Assembly: GCA_035687245.1 (NCBI GenBank)
Contig: DASRYH010000008.1
Span: 124,001 to 188,000, forward strand
DNA length: 64,000 nt
Reading direction: 5' to 3'
Source: DASRYH01 sp035687245
GTDB taxonomy: Bacteria > Actinomycetota > Coriobacteriia > Anaerosomatales > PHET01
Shown here: positions 1-8,698 of the stretch, one piece after another
Layout: each line of letters opens with the position of its first letter
How positions within the stretch are numbered: the stretch's first letter is position 1
Made by a program: the position numbers and the translations under genes
The notes under the pieces: model-generated
What the model was told of the DNA's origin: nothing
The model's input: the letters and a program-made list of their open reading frames with translations, nothing else
The model's database searches: none

Positions 1-1308
1 GACTGGGAGGCCGACGGCTGGACCACCTTCGAGTGCGACGGTCACGACATCGTGGCCCTGCACGCGGCCATCGTGGCAGCCCGGTCGGCACAAGGCCCGG
101 CAGTCGTGTTGGCGCACACGCTGATAGGCAAGGGCGTCTCGTTCATGGAGGACGTTCCCGAGTTCCACGGTCGCGGTCTGACCGCCGAAGAGTACACGCG
201 TGCGATGGCCGAGCTTGGTGGCGACGCCGCCGATCTCGACCGCGCACGCGACGCCAGAACCCAGCCCTGTTCGGTCGCAGCGCTGCCGCACGCCACCCCG
301 CTGGTGGCTCTCTCGACCGGTGAACCGCGCGAGTACTCCAGCGAGAAGGCGACCGACAACCGTTCGGCCTGGGGTAACGCGCTGGTCGATCTCGCGCAGG
401 CCAATCCCGAGACTCCCATCGCGGTGCTGGACTGCGATCTCGCGGTCTCGGTCAAGACCGACGGCTTTGCGAAGGTGCGGCCTGACGGCTTCATCCAGTG
501 CGGAGTCGGTGAGCACAACGCAGCCACAGTCTCGGGCGCAATGTCGACCGTTCCTGGCGTCGTGGCGGCGTGGTCGGACTTCGGGGCCTTCGGCATCGAT
601 GAGGTCTACAACCAGCAGCGCCTGAACGACATCAACGGTGCCGCCGTGAAGCTCATCGTGACGCACTGCGGGCTCGACGTGGGCGAGGACGGCAAGACGC
701 ACCAGTGCATCGACTATGTGGGCGCCATGCGCGAGCTACCGGGTTGGCGAGTCATAGTGCCGGCCGATCCCAACCAGACCGACCGCGGTGTGCGGGCGAT
801 GTTTGCCACCGCCGGCTGTGTAGCGATGGTGATGGGCCGCAGCAAGCTTGCGGTACTTGAGGACGAGGACGGCGCGCCCCTCTTCGGCGGCGACTACCGC
901 TTCACCTTCGGCGAGGTCGCGTGGGCGAGGCGGGGGAGCGAGGCTGCGATTCTCACGATGGGCACGGTCGCTGGGGCTGCCGTACGCGCCGCTGACGCGC
1001 TCGCTGCCGAAGGAATCGAGGTGGCGGTGGGAATCGTCGCAACTCCACTGGAAATCGACGCACAGGGGCTCAGAGAGGCCGCCGCGACCGGGCTTGTCGT
1101 CACCGCTGAGGACCACAACGCGCGTAGCGGCCTGGGGGCCTCGGTCGCCGAATGGATCGCTGACACCAACGCCGATGCGCGCCTCGTGCGTCTTGGAGTC
1201 GAGAGCTACCAGAGCTCGGGTGCGGCATCGGCGCTACTTAGTGCTGCGGGCCTCGACGAAGCGGGCATCGCAGCTAGGGTTCGCGCGGCCCTGGAGATCG
1301 TCGGGTAG
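1..1308 (+). CDS. tkt: Transketolase, 5' end outside window
   Basis: The frame is open from base 1, so this is the C-terminal ~435 residues of a transketolase (complete proteins are ~630). It moves two-carbon units between sugar phosphates in the non-oxidative pentose phosphate pathway, using thiamine diphosphate. Visible are the end of the ThDP-binding domain (GHDIVAL, GKGVSFME), the pyrimidine-binding domain (GVGEHNAA, WSDFGAFGIDEVYNQQR, HCGLDVGEDGKTHQ) and the C-terminal domain. It ends with TAG and converges on the maturation protease gene with a 3-base gap and no visible terminator between them. The family call is firm; the true start cannot be seen. Confidence 0.93.
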   Translation, partial: DWEADGWTTFECDGHDIVALHAAIVAARSAQGPAVVLAHTLIGKGVSFMEDVPEFHGRGLTAEEYTRAMAELGGDAADLDRARDARTQPCSVAALPHATPLVALSTGEPREYSSEKATDNRSAWGNALVDLAQANPETPIAVLDCDLAVSVKTDGFAKVRPDGFIQCGVGEHNAATVSGAMSTVPGVVAAWSDFGAFGIDEVYNQQRLNDINGAAVKLIVTHCGLDVGEDGKTHQCIDYVGAMRELPGWRVIVPADPNQTDRGVRAMFATAGCVAMVMGRSKLAVLEDEDGAPLFGGDYRFTFGEVAWARRGSEAAILTMGTVAGAAVRAADALAAEGIEVAVGIVATPLEIDAQGLREAAATGLVVTAEDHNARSGLGASVAEWIADTNADARLVRLGVESYQSSGAASALLSAAGLDEAGIAARVRAALEIVG

Positions 1309-1311
1309 CGG

Positions 1312-1896
1312 TTACTCGGCAGCTTCGGCGGTCTGACCCATATCGGCATCTGGCATCGGCGCGAAGGTGCGAAGCGCCGCAATGATCTGTGCGTTGACGT
1401 CAGAACCCTCGCGAGGCGTGGGCACGACGTCGAGCTTGGAGAGCTCATCGAGCGTGGCGGCGAGTGCGATCGGCAGCGCTGCCTCGCAGGCCGGCGAGAG
1501 CTCGAGCACGAACTCCTCGATGCGCTCGATCTGGACGCCGATGACCACAGCCGAAGGCATGTCGTCGATGATCAGCGCCGCGTTCTGCAGCACGTCGGCC
1601 AGGCGCATGTCGTGAAGCGAGTGCAGCACCTGGTTAGGCGCGATCTCCTCAGGGCTCATGATGACGACCGTGCCCGCAGGATGCTCTGTGCCCTGCACTG
1701 CGTCGATGACTACCAGGTGATCGATGTCGCGCAGGAGGTCGAGGATGCCAAGCCCCATCGTGCCCGCGTCGACGACCTCGACGTGCTCGGGGAAGTCGAA
1801 TCCCGCCATCAGGAGCTCAGCGACGCGCGGGCCGACGCCCTCGTCGCGCATGAGAGGGTTCCCGATACCCATCACGAGAATTCGACCGTTCGACAT
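1312..1896 (-). CDS. hyaD: Hydrogenase maturation protease (HyaD/HybD, peptidase M52)
   Basis: This 194-residue protein has the M52 family N-terminus (ILVMGIGNPLMRDEGVGPRV), with the conserved GxGN and a Glu that binds nickel, a second Asp region (VVDAGTMG) and a conserved His (HSLHDM, ~residue 98). The family cleaves the C-terminal extension of the NiFe hydrogenase large subunit after nickel insertion. ATG is preceded by AAAGGA at good spacing. It is collinear with the group 1 hydrogenase genes upstream, whose large subunit has a 20-residue extension after the motif histidine, so that subunit is the likely substrate. The last ~20 residues are not a family hallmark. Confidence 0.9.
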   Translation of the reverse strand: MSNGRILVMGIGNPLMRDEGVGPRVAELLMAGFDFPEHVEVVDAGTMGLGILDLLRDIDHLVVIDAVQGTEHPAGTVVIMSPEEIAPNQVLHSLHDMRLADVLQNAALIIDDMPSAVVIGVQIERIEEFVLELSPACEAALPIALAATLDELSKLDVVPTPREGSDVNAQIIAALRTFAPMPDADMGQTAEAAE

Positions 1897-2009
1897 GTGC
1901 GTCCTTTCGGCGGCAGGTGCATCCGCGGCGGCAGCTTGGCGTGAAAGCCAAGTCTAGTCGAACTCGCTGCGCGCGGCAGTGAGTTCGACAGAGGGAAGGT
2001 CGGTTGCGG

Positions 2010-3341
2010 CTAGCTGGCGGCGAGGCTGGGCTCAGGCGGCAGTAGCGCGGAGGTGTCGCCCTCGAGCAGAAGGATGCGCTCCTCCATGGGAAGCTCCGCG
2101 CGGGCCTGGTCGCGTGCGTCGTTGGAGAGCGCGAGCGTCTCGCGCATCATCACGAGCAGCAGGTAGCGGCCCTTGTCGGTGAGCGTGATCTCGGTGCTGG
2201 TGTGGCTGGCGATGCCGCCCACTGCAGTCATGAAGGCGATCTCGCCGGCGAGTCCCAGCTCCACCGGCACGCCGAAGTCGCGGCGGAAGCGCTCCTTGTC
2301 CAAGCGAAGCCCGAACAGGTCGGTCACGAAGCGGTAGCGCATCTTGCCGAAGAGGCCGTAGGGGTTGCCCTTCTTCACGACGCCCATGCGACCCGACGAG
2401 ATGCGGTCGTGGTACTCGGAGAGCGAGAACGTGTTGCCGTAGCTGGTGTTGCGCAGATAGGAGAGCGCACCCGAGCCAACGCCCACATACTCTGGGTAGT
2501 CCACGATGTACTCGTCGATCATCGCCGAAGGGTCGCGCGAGAAGGTCCACGCACTGGCGGGCGTGAACTCCGGGGCCAGTGAGTCGCAGACGACCTCGTA
2601 GTAGTAGGCTTCGCGGACGTAGTCTATGTCGCCTACGGTCTCTGCGAGTTCCTTTCGGCGAAGCGGGGAGGCCATGAGCGGATAGAAGGTCGTCTGGTTG
2701 GCTCCGATGCCCTTAACGAGCTCGATATCGCGCTTGAGGACTTCCTCGGTCTGGCTCGGGAAGTTGAAGATCATGTCGACGTTGAACGACTTGAACTTGC
2801 CGGCAACGGCCGCCACGCGGTCGAAGACCTCGGTGCCGCTGCCGTACTTGCCGTAGCGGTCCATCTGGCGAAGCAGGCAGTCGTCGAAGCTCTGGATGCC
2901 CACCGACAGGCGGTGCACACGGTCCGAGAGCGCAGCAACGAGCTCGTCGTTGAGATGGTTGGGGCTCGTCTCCGAGGAGACCTCGCCCAACGACGGGAAG
3001 AGCTCGTGCGCGAGGTCGATCGTGGTAACGAGCTCGTCGAGCAAGATCGTGGGGGTTCCGCCACCGATGTAGAGCGAGTCGAAGTCGTAGCCGAGCCGCG
3101 CAACCAGGCGCATCTCCTCACGCAGGTCCTTGAAGTAGCTGCGTGCCCAGTCCTCCTTGTAGAGGAAGCGGTTGAACGAGCAGTACGTACACAGGCGCTC
3201 GCAGAAGGGGACATGTGCGTAGAGCGTGTAGCGCATACCGGGCTCGGGCGCAGGAATCGTATCCAGCTCCACCTTGTGGGTGGCCAGATAGGACCGATTC
3301 AACACTCCCAGTGCCTTAGTTACGACTCGCTCGGCGAACAC
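2010..3341 (-). CDS. HemN/HemW-like radical SAM protein
   Basis: This 443-residue radical SAM enzyme has a CxxxCxxC cluster motif (CERLCTYC, ~residues 47-54), the SAM-binding GGGTP motif (~residue 96) and a GIQSFDD segment, all typical of the coproporphyrinogen III dehydrogenase/HemW superfamily. The C-terminal half resembles the HemN_C region. Members act in anaerobic haem synthesis, haem insertion or haem opening, and the sequence alone does not decide which. GTG is chosen as start because GGGAGGAG lies 9 bases upstream. It lies between the hydrogenase/cytochrome b genes and their maturation protease on the same strand, so a role in haem supply for the cytochrome subunit is attractive but inferred. 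Confidence 0.82.
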   Translation of the reverse strand: MFAERVVTKALGVLNRSYLATHKVELDTIPAPEPGMRYTLYAHVPFCERLCTYCSFNRFLYKEDWARSYFKDLREEMRLVARLGYDFDSLYIGGGTPTILLDELVTTIDLAHELFPSLGEVSSETSPNHLNDELVAALSDRVHRLSVGIQSFDDCLLRQMDRYGKYGSGTEVFDRVAAVAGKFKSFNVDMIFNFPSQTEEVLKRDIELVKGIGANQTTFYPLMASPLRRKELAETVGDIDYVREAYYYEVVCDSLAPEFTPASAWTFSRDPSAMIDEYIVDYPEYVGVGSGALSYLRNTSYGNTFSLSEYHDRISSGRMGVVKKGNPYGLFGKMRYRFVTDLFGLRLDKERFRRDFGVPVELGLAGEIAFMTAVGGIASHTSTEITLTDKGRYLLLVMMRETLALSNDARDQARAELPMEERILLLEGDTSALLPPEPSLAAS

Positions 3342-3440
3342 TCAACCACTCCTCCCACCACGCCATATATGTACGGCGTGATGTCGACGGCTCCTGTACG
3401 TTCGTGCGAAATCGCTGCAATGAATCCCAGAAGAAGGGAA

Positions 3441-3471
3441 AACGGGCCCCGGCGGGATGCCGGGGCCCGTT
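3441..3471 (-). terminator. Rho-independent terminator of the group 1 hydrogenase operon
   Basis: A perfect 13-bp stem (AACGGGCCCCGGC / GCCGGGGCCCGTT) with a 5-base loop lies ~70 bases after the cytochrome b stop. On the minus strand it is followed by TTTCCCTTCTTCT. It separates the structural hydrogenase genes from the radical SAM gene, which therefore probably needs its own promoter or read-through. Confidence 0.85.
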
Positions 3472-3541
3472 CTAGTCTTGCAGCTATGCTCGGTGCCGCT
3501 CCTGCGGCGGATACCAGAGTACCTGAAGGAACCTGATGGCT

Positions 3542-4201
3542 CTAGTGCCCGTCGGACTCTTTCCAGGCGAAGATCATCTTCGACGGTGCGAAGTTGTAGA
3601 TGTTCGCGAGGTAGACGTGGGCGGCCGTGAAGATCAGGACGACCCACATGATCCAGTAGTGCAGGATACGCATCGGCATAGGATCTGCGCCGCCACCTGC
3701 GTTGAACAGGCTCGCGACCCAGGTCGTACCCGCCAAGAAGAAGCCCCAGTCCGAGGTCGGACCCCACAGGCAGAAGCCCGTGTAGGCGGCCGCGAACGTG
3801 ATCGGGATCGTGGCGATGTAGGCGATCTTCTGCAGAACGCCGTACTTGCCCGAGATGGGGTGATCCTTCTTGAAGAACAGGTAGTACTTCACCCACGGGA
3901 TCAGCTGGTGACGGTTGGCCGCCTGCGGCAGCCAGTTCTTGATGTCCAGCTCCTGCTCACGCGTGTTGGGCATCGTTGCCGACTTCACAAAGAAGGCAAG
4001 GATGATGCGCAGCGTGAAGTTGATGATCAGCACGAACATCCAGAAGAAGTGCGTGCCGCGGGCGACACCCATGAAACCCGGGAAGATCGGGTAGTGGATG
4101 TAGAAGCCCGACAGGGTCAGGAAGCACATCGACAGCAGGTTGATCCAGTGATTGAGGAGGAATACGAGCGGATGCGCCTCGCGATACAGCTTGTGCGACA
4201 T
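3542..4201 (-). CDS. hyaC: Ni/Fe-hydrogenase b-type cytochrome subunit
   Basis: This 219-residue integral membrane protein has four or more hydrophobic helices, with histidines in and near them (REAHPLVFLLNHWINLL; ANRHQL; HYWIMWVVLIFTAAHVYL) suited to bind haem b. It matches the HyaC/cytochrome b561-type family that takes electrons from the exported NiFe hydrogenase small subunit and reduces quinone. ATG follows directly after the TAG that ends the full-length large subunit (TAGATG), so translation is probably coupled. This adjacency is also evidence that the large-subunit frame runs through the internal TGA. A strong terminator follows. Confidence 0.93.
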   Translation of the reverse strand: MSHKLYREAHPLVFLLNHWINLLSMCFLTLSGFYIHYPIFPGFMGVARGTHFFWMFVLIINFTLRIILAFFVKSATMPNTREQELDIKNWLPQAANRHQLIPWVKYYLFFKKDHPISGKYGVLQKIAYIATIPITFAAAYTGFCLWGPTSDWGFFLAGTTWVASLFNAGGGADPMPMRILHYWIMWVVLIFTAAHVYLANIYNFAPSKMIFAWKESDGH

Positions 4202-5863
4202 CTACTTCACCCCCCACTTGCGGGTGTAGACGGTACCGGTCTTACCAGTTTTGCGCTCAGTCACGTGAACGCCGCAACCGATTCAAGGATCGAAGCTGCG
4301 AGCAATACGCGCAGCTTCGATTGGGCGCTCGACGTCCATGACAGGCACGCCGATGAGCGCTTCCTCGAGCGGTCCACGAACGCCCTTGTCATCACGCGGG
4401 CTCATGTCCCACGTCGACGGAGTGCAGACCTGGTAGTTGGTGATCTTGCCACCGGAGACGTTCATCCAGTGACCAAGAGCGCCACGCGGTGCCTCCCAAA
4501 GACCGGCACCCTTGCCCTCTGACGCCTCGAGCGGCGTGAAGAAGGAGAGGGCGTCTCCGCCCTTGATGGCGGCGATGAGGCCCATGACCTCGTCGAGGGC
4601 CATGTCGGCGACGACAGCGGTCTCAAGGTTGCGGGCCGCGATACGGCCAAGCAGCGAGACGAGCACCTCAGGCTTGCCCGGAGCGCCCAGCTTCTCGAGG
4701 GCGAGGTCGACGATCGTCTTCACCGGGGCAACGCCCTTGAGGTACGCGACGATCATGCGAGCCAGCGGGCCGACTTCCATGGGGTTGCCGTCATAGCGCG
4801 GCGCCTTGCCCCACGAGTACTCCTTGCTCAGGTCGTAGCCGGCGAACTTGGTCGGCGGGACGGTGTCGCCCTCCGACGGATGCTTGCCGTTCGGACCAGC
4901 GGAGAGCCAGGAGTGGTCGACGTACTCGGCGATCTTGGCCGGATCGGCCTTCTCGACCGACAGACCCTTCTTTGCGTAGACGACGCCGGAGGGCAGGAAG
5001 CGCTTCTCCATGTCCATGGACTCGTCGTTGAAGACACCCCACGCGAGGAAGTTGCCGTGGCCGCCACCGTAGGTCAGCGCATCCTTGTAGAACGGAGCGA
5101 TGGCCAGCGTGTCCGGAATCATGGTGGCGTGCACCCAGTCGCGGACCTTCTGCAGACGGAACAGGACGTCATCGAGCTTCTCCTCGGTCGGCACCCATGC
5201 GGTACCACCGGGAATCGACGTCATGAAGTGCGGGAACTTGCCGCCCATGATCGCGATGATGCGCGAAGCCTCTGCCTGGATGTCGAGAGCCTCCAGGTAG
5301 TGCGCGACGGCGATCAGGTGCAGCTCGGCGGGCATGTCCTGCGCGAAAGCAGGGTGGCCTAGCCAACCATTGGTGAAGATGGAGAGCTGGCCGCTGTCGA
5401 CCAGCGCCTGCAGCTTCTTCTGGACGGCGCCGAAGTTCGACGAAGACGTGCCGGCGGCCTCGGCCAGAGCGTAGGTCTGGGCGATGTCGGCGGTCAGTGC
5501 CTTGGCCGGATCGACGTAGTCGAGAGCGGCGAGCGTGTAGAACCACAGAACGTGGCTGTGCAGGAACTCAGCCGACTCGATGATGTTGCGGACGATGCGA
5601 GCACCGTTCGGGATCTTGACGCCAAGTGCCGACTCAGCCGACATCGTGGAGGCGTGACCGTGAGAGATCGGGCACACGCCGCAGATGCGCTGCGCGATGT
5701 AGAACGCGTCGGAGGGCTCGCGGCCCTGCATGACGGTCTCCATGCCGCGGAACAGGCCTTCAGAGGCCCAAGCATCGGTGATTACGCCATTATCAACGGT
5801 GACTTCGACGCGAAGGTGACCTTCGATTCGAGTTACCGGGTCGATGACAATGTTCTCTGCCAC
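4202..5863 (-). CDS. hyaB: [NiFeSe] hydrogenase large subunit with selenocysteine at an in-frame TGA
   Basis: This is the catalytic subunit of a membrane-bound uptake-type hydrogenase. The N-terminal motif RICGVC (first cysteine pair for the Ni-Fe site) is present. The frame then reaches TGA at 4283-4285, directly after FDP. Reading on in frame gives DP-U-IGCGVH, the family motif DPCxxCxxH with selenocysteine for the first cysteine, as in known [NiFeSe] enzymes. A further 20 residues follow to TAG at 4202-4204. That is the normal size of the C-terminal extension removed by the maturation protease. Full length is 553 residues with Sec at ~527. If TGA were a stop, two nickel ligands and the processing site would be lost. 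The GTG start overlaps the small-subunit TAG by one base (TAGTG). No selenocysteine machinery is in the window. Confidence 0.93.
4251..4277 (-). promoter_or_regulatory. Candidate bacterial SECIS hairpin
   Basis: Bases 6-32 after the recoded TGA can fold into an imperfect hairpin. TTGCG pairs with CGCAA as a 5-bp lower stem, and a short upper stem (GTT/GAC with one G-U pair) closes a small loop. Bacterial SECIS elements lie in the coding region just after UGA and bind SelB. Position and size fit, but the apical sequence does not obviously match a consensus, and I folded it by eye only. Confidence 0.4.
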
Positions 5864-7065
5864 TACTTATCGCCTCCCTTCCCGGCGCGCTTGCGGTCAT
5901 AGTCCTTCATTTCTTCAGTCGGGGGCCCGTCGCCGATGCGGCCGGCGGCGTACATGCCGACACCATGAACGGCGAGTGCACCCACAACGATGCCGCCGAC
6001 GGCGGCGCTAGCGACTGCCGGGTTCCAGTTGACGCTGCCAAGGCCCACGCGGCGCATGCGGCCCAGGAACGGCGCGTTCTCATCGACCCAGTTGAAGTCG
6101 CCACAGCCGATGCAGGGGGAGCCAGACTCGACGCACCAGCTGGCGCGGTCGTTCCAACGAACGACGGGGCAGTTGGTGTAAGTCTGCGGACCCTTGCAGC
6201 CGACGGGGTACAGGCAGTAGCCCTTGGCCTCTTCTTCAGAGCCGAACTGGTAGACGAACTCGCCGTTCTCGAAGTGGCCGCGGCGCGGGCAGTTGTCGTG
6301 AATGGTCTGGCCGAAGATGAGCTTCGGACGACCCTGTGCGTCGAGCTTGCCGAGAATGGCTCCGCTCTCCAGCTGGCCGAGAATGACGGCGTCGATGACC
6401 ATGGCCACGACCCACTCCGGGTTGACCGGGCAGGTGGGAAGGTTGATGACCGGGGTCTTGATGCCCTTAGCAGCAAAGAACTGGGACACACCGGTCGCCC
6501 ATGCGTCCGGGGCGGTCGGGTAGTTCTTCGCCTTGACGCTCGGGACAGAGCGGACCCAGCCGCCGTCCACCGCGCACGAACCGACTGCGATGACAGCAGC
6601 AGCCTTCTTCCCGATCTCCTCGAGGACCTCGAGGCTCGGCTTGCCCTCAACGCGAAGGGTGTTGCCCTCGAGTCCAGTCATGACCGAACCCTCGTAGATC
6701 ATGACGAACTTGCCCGCGTTCTCTTCGGCGGTTGTACGAAGGGCCTCGTTGGCCGCTTCGCCAGTCGCCATCATCACCGTCTCCATGTAGTTCATGGACA
6801 GGATCTCGAGAACAATCTGAGCGACGTCAGGCGTCGTGCCCTGGGCTACAGACTCAGTACACCCGGTGCACGCACCGCCGTTCACCCACACGGCCGGGTA
6901 GAGTTTCGAGCTCGCGGCTTCTCCCACCGCGGCTGCGATCGTCGGAACCATCGTCTCGGACAGTCCGAGCATCGCAGCGACCGACCCGCAGAACTTCAGG
7001 AAGTCACGACGAGTCACTCCGCGGTCTTCAAGCTCGCTATAGAACGCTCGATCCTCATGCGCCAT
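5863..7065 (-). CDS. hyaA: [NiFe] hydrogenase small subunit, Tat-exported and membrane-anchored
   Basis: This electron-transfer subunit (400 residues) carries the proximal, medial and distal Fe-S clusters. The N-terminus has a twin-arginine signal (GVTRRDFLKFCG) followed by a hydrophobic stretch. Cluster ligands are seen as CTGCTE, GSCAVDGG, LPTCPVNPEW, CPRRGHFENG and the cysteines of NCPVVRWN...CVESGSPCIGC. A C-terminal hydrophobic helix (VASAAVGGIVVGALAVHGVG) is the usual anchor of group 1 enzymes. The start at 7065 is chosen because AAGGAGG lies 8 bases upstream and the Tat signal follows closely; longer in-frame extensions lack a ribosome site. The large subunit travels with it through the Tat system. 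Confidence 0.94.
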   Translation of the reverse strand: MAHEDRAFYSELEDRGVTRRDFLKFCGSVAAMLGLSETMVPTIAAAVGEAASSKLYPAVWVNGGACTGCTESVAQGTTPDVAQIVLEILSMNYMETVMMATGEAANEALRTTAEENAGKFVMIYEGSVMTGLEGNTLRVEGKPSLEVLEEIGKKAAAVIAVGSCAVDGGWVRSVPSVKAKNYPTAPDAWATGVSQFFAAKGIKTPVINLPTCPVNPEWVVAMVIDAVILGQLESGAILGKLDAQGRPKLIFGQTIHDNCPRRGHFENGEFVYQFGSEEEAKGYCLYPVGCKGPQTYTNCPVVRWNDRASWCVESGSPCIGCGDFNWVDENAPFLGRMRRVGLGSVNWNPAVASAAVGGIVVGALAVHGVGMYAAGRIGDGPPTEEMKDYDRKRAGKGGDK

Positions 7066-7589
7066 GCCATACACCTCCTTGGTTGACTCCGAACGGACAC
7101 TCACTTGGTGAATCTGCTTGCTCGCCGCCACCGACTTCGGTCGAGGGCGACTCACAACCGGCAAACACAGAAACTCCTCAAGCCTCCTTCCAGGCAGTCA
7201 ATTAGGTACGGTCTCCACGCTTCGCACCCGCAACGCGCGCAGAAGCGCCCGCTCGGGTGACGGTGGCCAGGGGGTGGGGAGCCGAATGGAGGGGAGGGAA
7301 GGAGAAGGCCGCTGTGCAGCTGCACGCGCGCATGCCCCCTCGGTCCACGCCGTTCTCCTCATCAGTCGAACGCCGGAGAAGACAGACTGCTGCCCGGGCT
7401 GGGCGCAGACCATCCCGCCGGCACGAGATGCTCCTCAGTCGGATTCTACACAAAGATTAGCGAGCACGGGGCAAAAGAAGCGCCTTCTTCCAACGCCTTC
7501 CAACCGCTGCCAGCTCGGCGTTTTCGGCCGGCGTTGCAGGTTTGGGCGCTCAGTCGCAGAATAGCTTGGTCGAGAGGAAGGCGACGCGA
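7066..7589. other. Long intergenic region between divergent hydrogenase and DUF2249 genes
   Basis: No convincing gene is seen in these ~520 bases. The region presumably holds the minus-strand hydrogenase promoter and a long 5' leader. I see a 12-bp palindrome GTGCAGCTGCAC (~7314-7325) and a minus-strand TAGAAT (~7443-7448) that could be a -10 box, without a good -35. The purine-rich tract around 7286-7310 is unusual but unassigned. Confidence 0.4.
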
Positions 7590-7859
7590 ATGGCGCGAGG
7601 CTCGGCCGGTCTGGTCATGGATATCAGGGGTTTCGACCCCAACCTTCGGCGAGAGATGGTCTTCGTCGTTGTAGACAAGCTCGCGAGCATGGGATGCGAG
7701 GACCAGCTGATCTTGGTCTGCGACCACGAGCCCGCCGGGCTCGTCTATCAGATCGACCTGCGCCGGGAAACGCGCGGTCGCTTCGAGTTCACCTACGATC
7801 AGCGCTCAGATGGGGCGTGGGTGGCACTGGTCAGGCCGCGTGTCGGCCGTCGCGTCTAG
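7590..7859 (+). CDS. DUF2249 domain protein
   Basis: This 89-residue protein matches the DUF2249 pattern: an N-terminal MDIRGFDP segment, a helix, then LILVCDHEPAGLVYQI and a terminal FEFTYDQ strand. DUF2249 proteins have a SirA/TusA-like fold and are often found with redox, nitrosative-stress and haem proteins; their biochemical role is not established. ATG at 7590 is preceded by GAGAGGAAGG. It converges on the HAD hydrolase gene with a 12-base gap. It lies next to the hydrogenase promoter region but is divergent from that operon. Confidence 0.82.
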   Translation: MARGSAGLVMDIRGFDPNLRREMVFVVVDKLASMGCEDQLILVCDHEPAGLVYQIDLRRETRGRFEFTYDQRSDGAWVALVRPRVGRRV

Positions 7860-7871
7860 GGTGCTGGCGGT

Positions 7872-8579
7872 CTAGCCGCGCGTTAGCGCAGGCAGGACGC
7901 GTATAAGATCGCTCAGGGGCCCACTCCAGTCCGATGGCGCCCCCGACTGCCTTCCCACGTACCAGGTGGTCATTCCCACATCCCCCGCAGGCAGGTCGAG
8001 CAGCGCGTCGTCACCGACCATGAGGCATTCGCCGGGACGTACCCCCAGCACCTCAGCGATCTCGCGATAGTACTCGGCGCGCGGCTTGGTGGCGTGCATG
8101 ACCTCATAGGTGGTCACGAAGTCGAAGTCGGCGACATCGAGCCCTGCCCAGCGCGCACGCTCCGCGATTGCCGCGTGCGGAAAGATCGGGTTGGTGGCAA
8201 GAGCCACCCTGCATCCGGCCTCGCGGGCAGTTCGCACCGCGTCAGCCGCACCAGCGCGGGCTCTATACGACTTGCGCAGCTCCGGGAAGCGAGTGGCGTA
8301 GAAGGCGTCGATGACTGCGGCTGCGGCCGGGTCATCGAGGTCGACCCCCGTGAGCTGCAAGAAGCGTGCATGAAACGCTGCGGCGTTCGTCTGGCCGGGA
8401 TGCGACGCCGACATCGCATCGGTCCCCGATATAACGGCGGCCACAACATCTTCGGGGGAGCGATCGGGGGCGAGTCCAACCATTGCCGGGCCCAGCGCGC
8501 CGAAATAGTCGCGCAAGAAACCCTGCAGATCGATGTCGAGCAGCGTGCCATCGAGGTCGAACAGGACCGCCTTGATCAC
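7872..8579 (-). CDS. HAD-family hydrolase (phosphoglycolate phosphatase-like)
   Basis: This 235-residue haloacid-dehalogenase phosphatase has motif I VLFDLDGTLL at residues ~4-13 (nucleophile Asp and acid Asp), motif II ATNPIF (Thr), a Lys in the AT-KPRAEYY region (motif III) and motif IV GECLMVGDDALLD. The helical cap inserted after motif I places it among Gph/YjjG-type small-molecule phosphatases; the substrate cannot be told. GTG at 8579 is chosen over longer frames because GGAGG lies 5 bases upstream and motif I then falls at the very N-terminus. Its 5' end is divergent from the FAD/Fe-S oxidoreductase gene and close to that gene's operators. Confidence 0.88.
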   Translation of the reverse strand: MIKAVLFDLDGTLLDIDLQGFLRDYFGALGPAMVGLAPDRSPEDVVAAVISGTDAMSASHPGQTNAAAFHARFLQLTGVDLDDPAAAAVIDAFYATRFPELRKSYRARAGAADAVRTAREAGCRVALATNPIFPHAAIAERARWAGLDVADFDFVTTYEVMHATKPRAEYYREIAEVLGVRPGECLMVGDDALLDLPAGDVGMTTWYVGRQSGAPSDWSGPLSDLIRVLPALTRG

Positions 8580-8667
8580 GTGAACCTCCGTCAGTCGGTG
8601 AGCGGCATCGTAGCACGTCAAACGCGCCACGAATCCGCGCCGCGCCGCGCCGAATTGTGTCTTAAGC

Positions 8668-8698
8668 TTGACAAAGGTTATACCCACCGGGGTATCGT
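8668..8698 (+). promoter_or_regulatory. Promoter with consensus -35 upstream of the FAD/Fe-S oxidoreductase
   Basis: TTGACA (8668-8673) is a perfect -35 box. A -10 element falls in GGTATCGT at 17-19 bases, a poor match on its own. The -10 region lies inside the first palindromic operator, an arrangement suited to repression. Confidence 0.6.

Noticed and set aside
4283..5863. A 526-residue hydrogenase large subunit ending at the TGA
   Set aside because: It would lack the C-terminal nickel-binding motif and protease site, while the frame after TGA encodes exactly these and ends next to the following gene.
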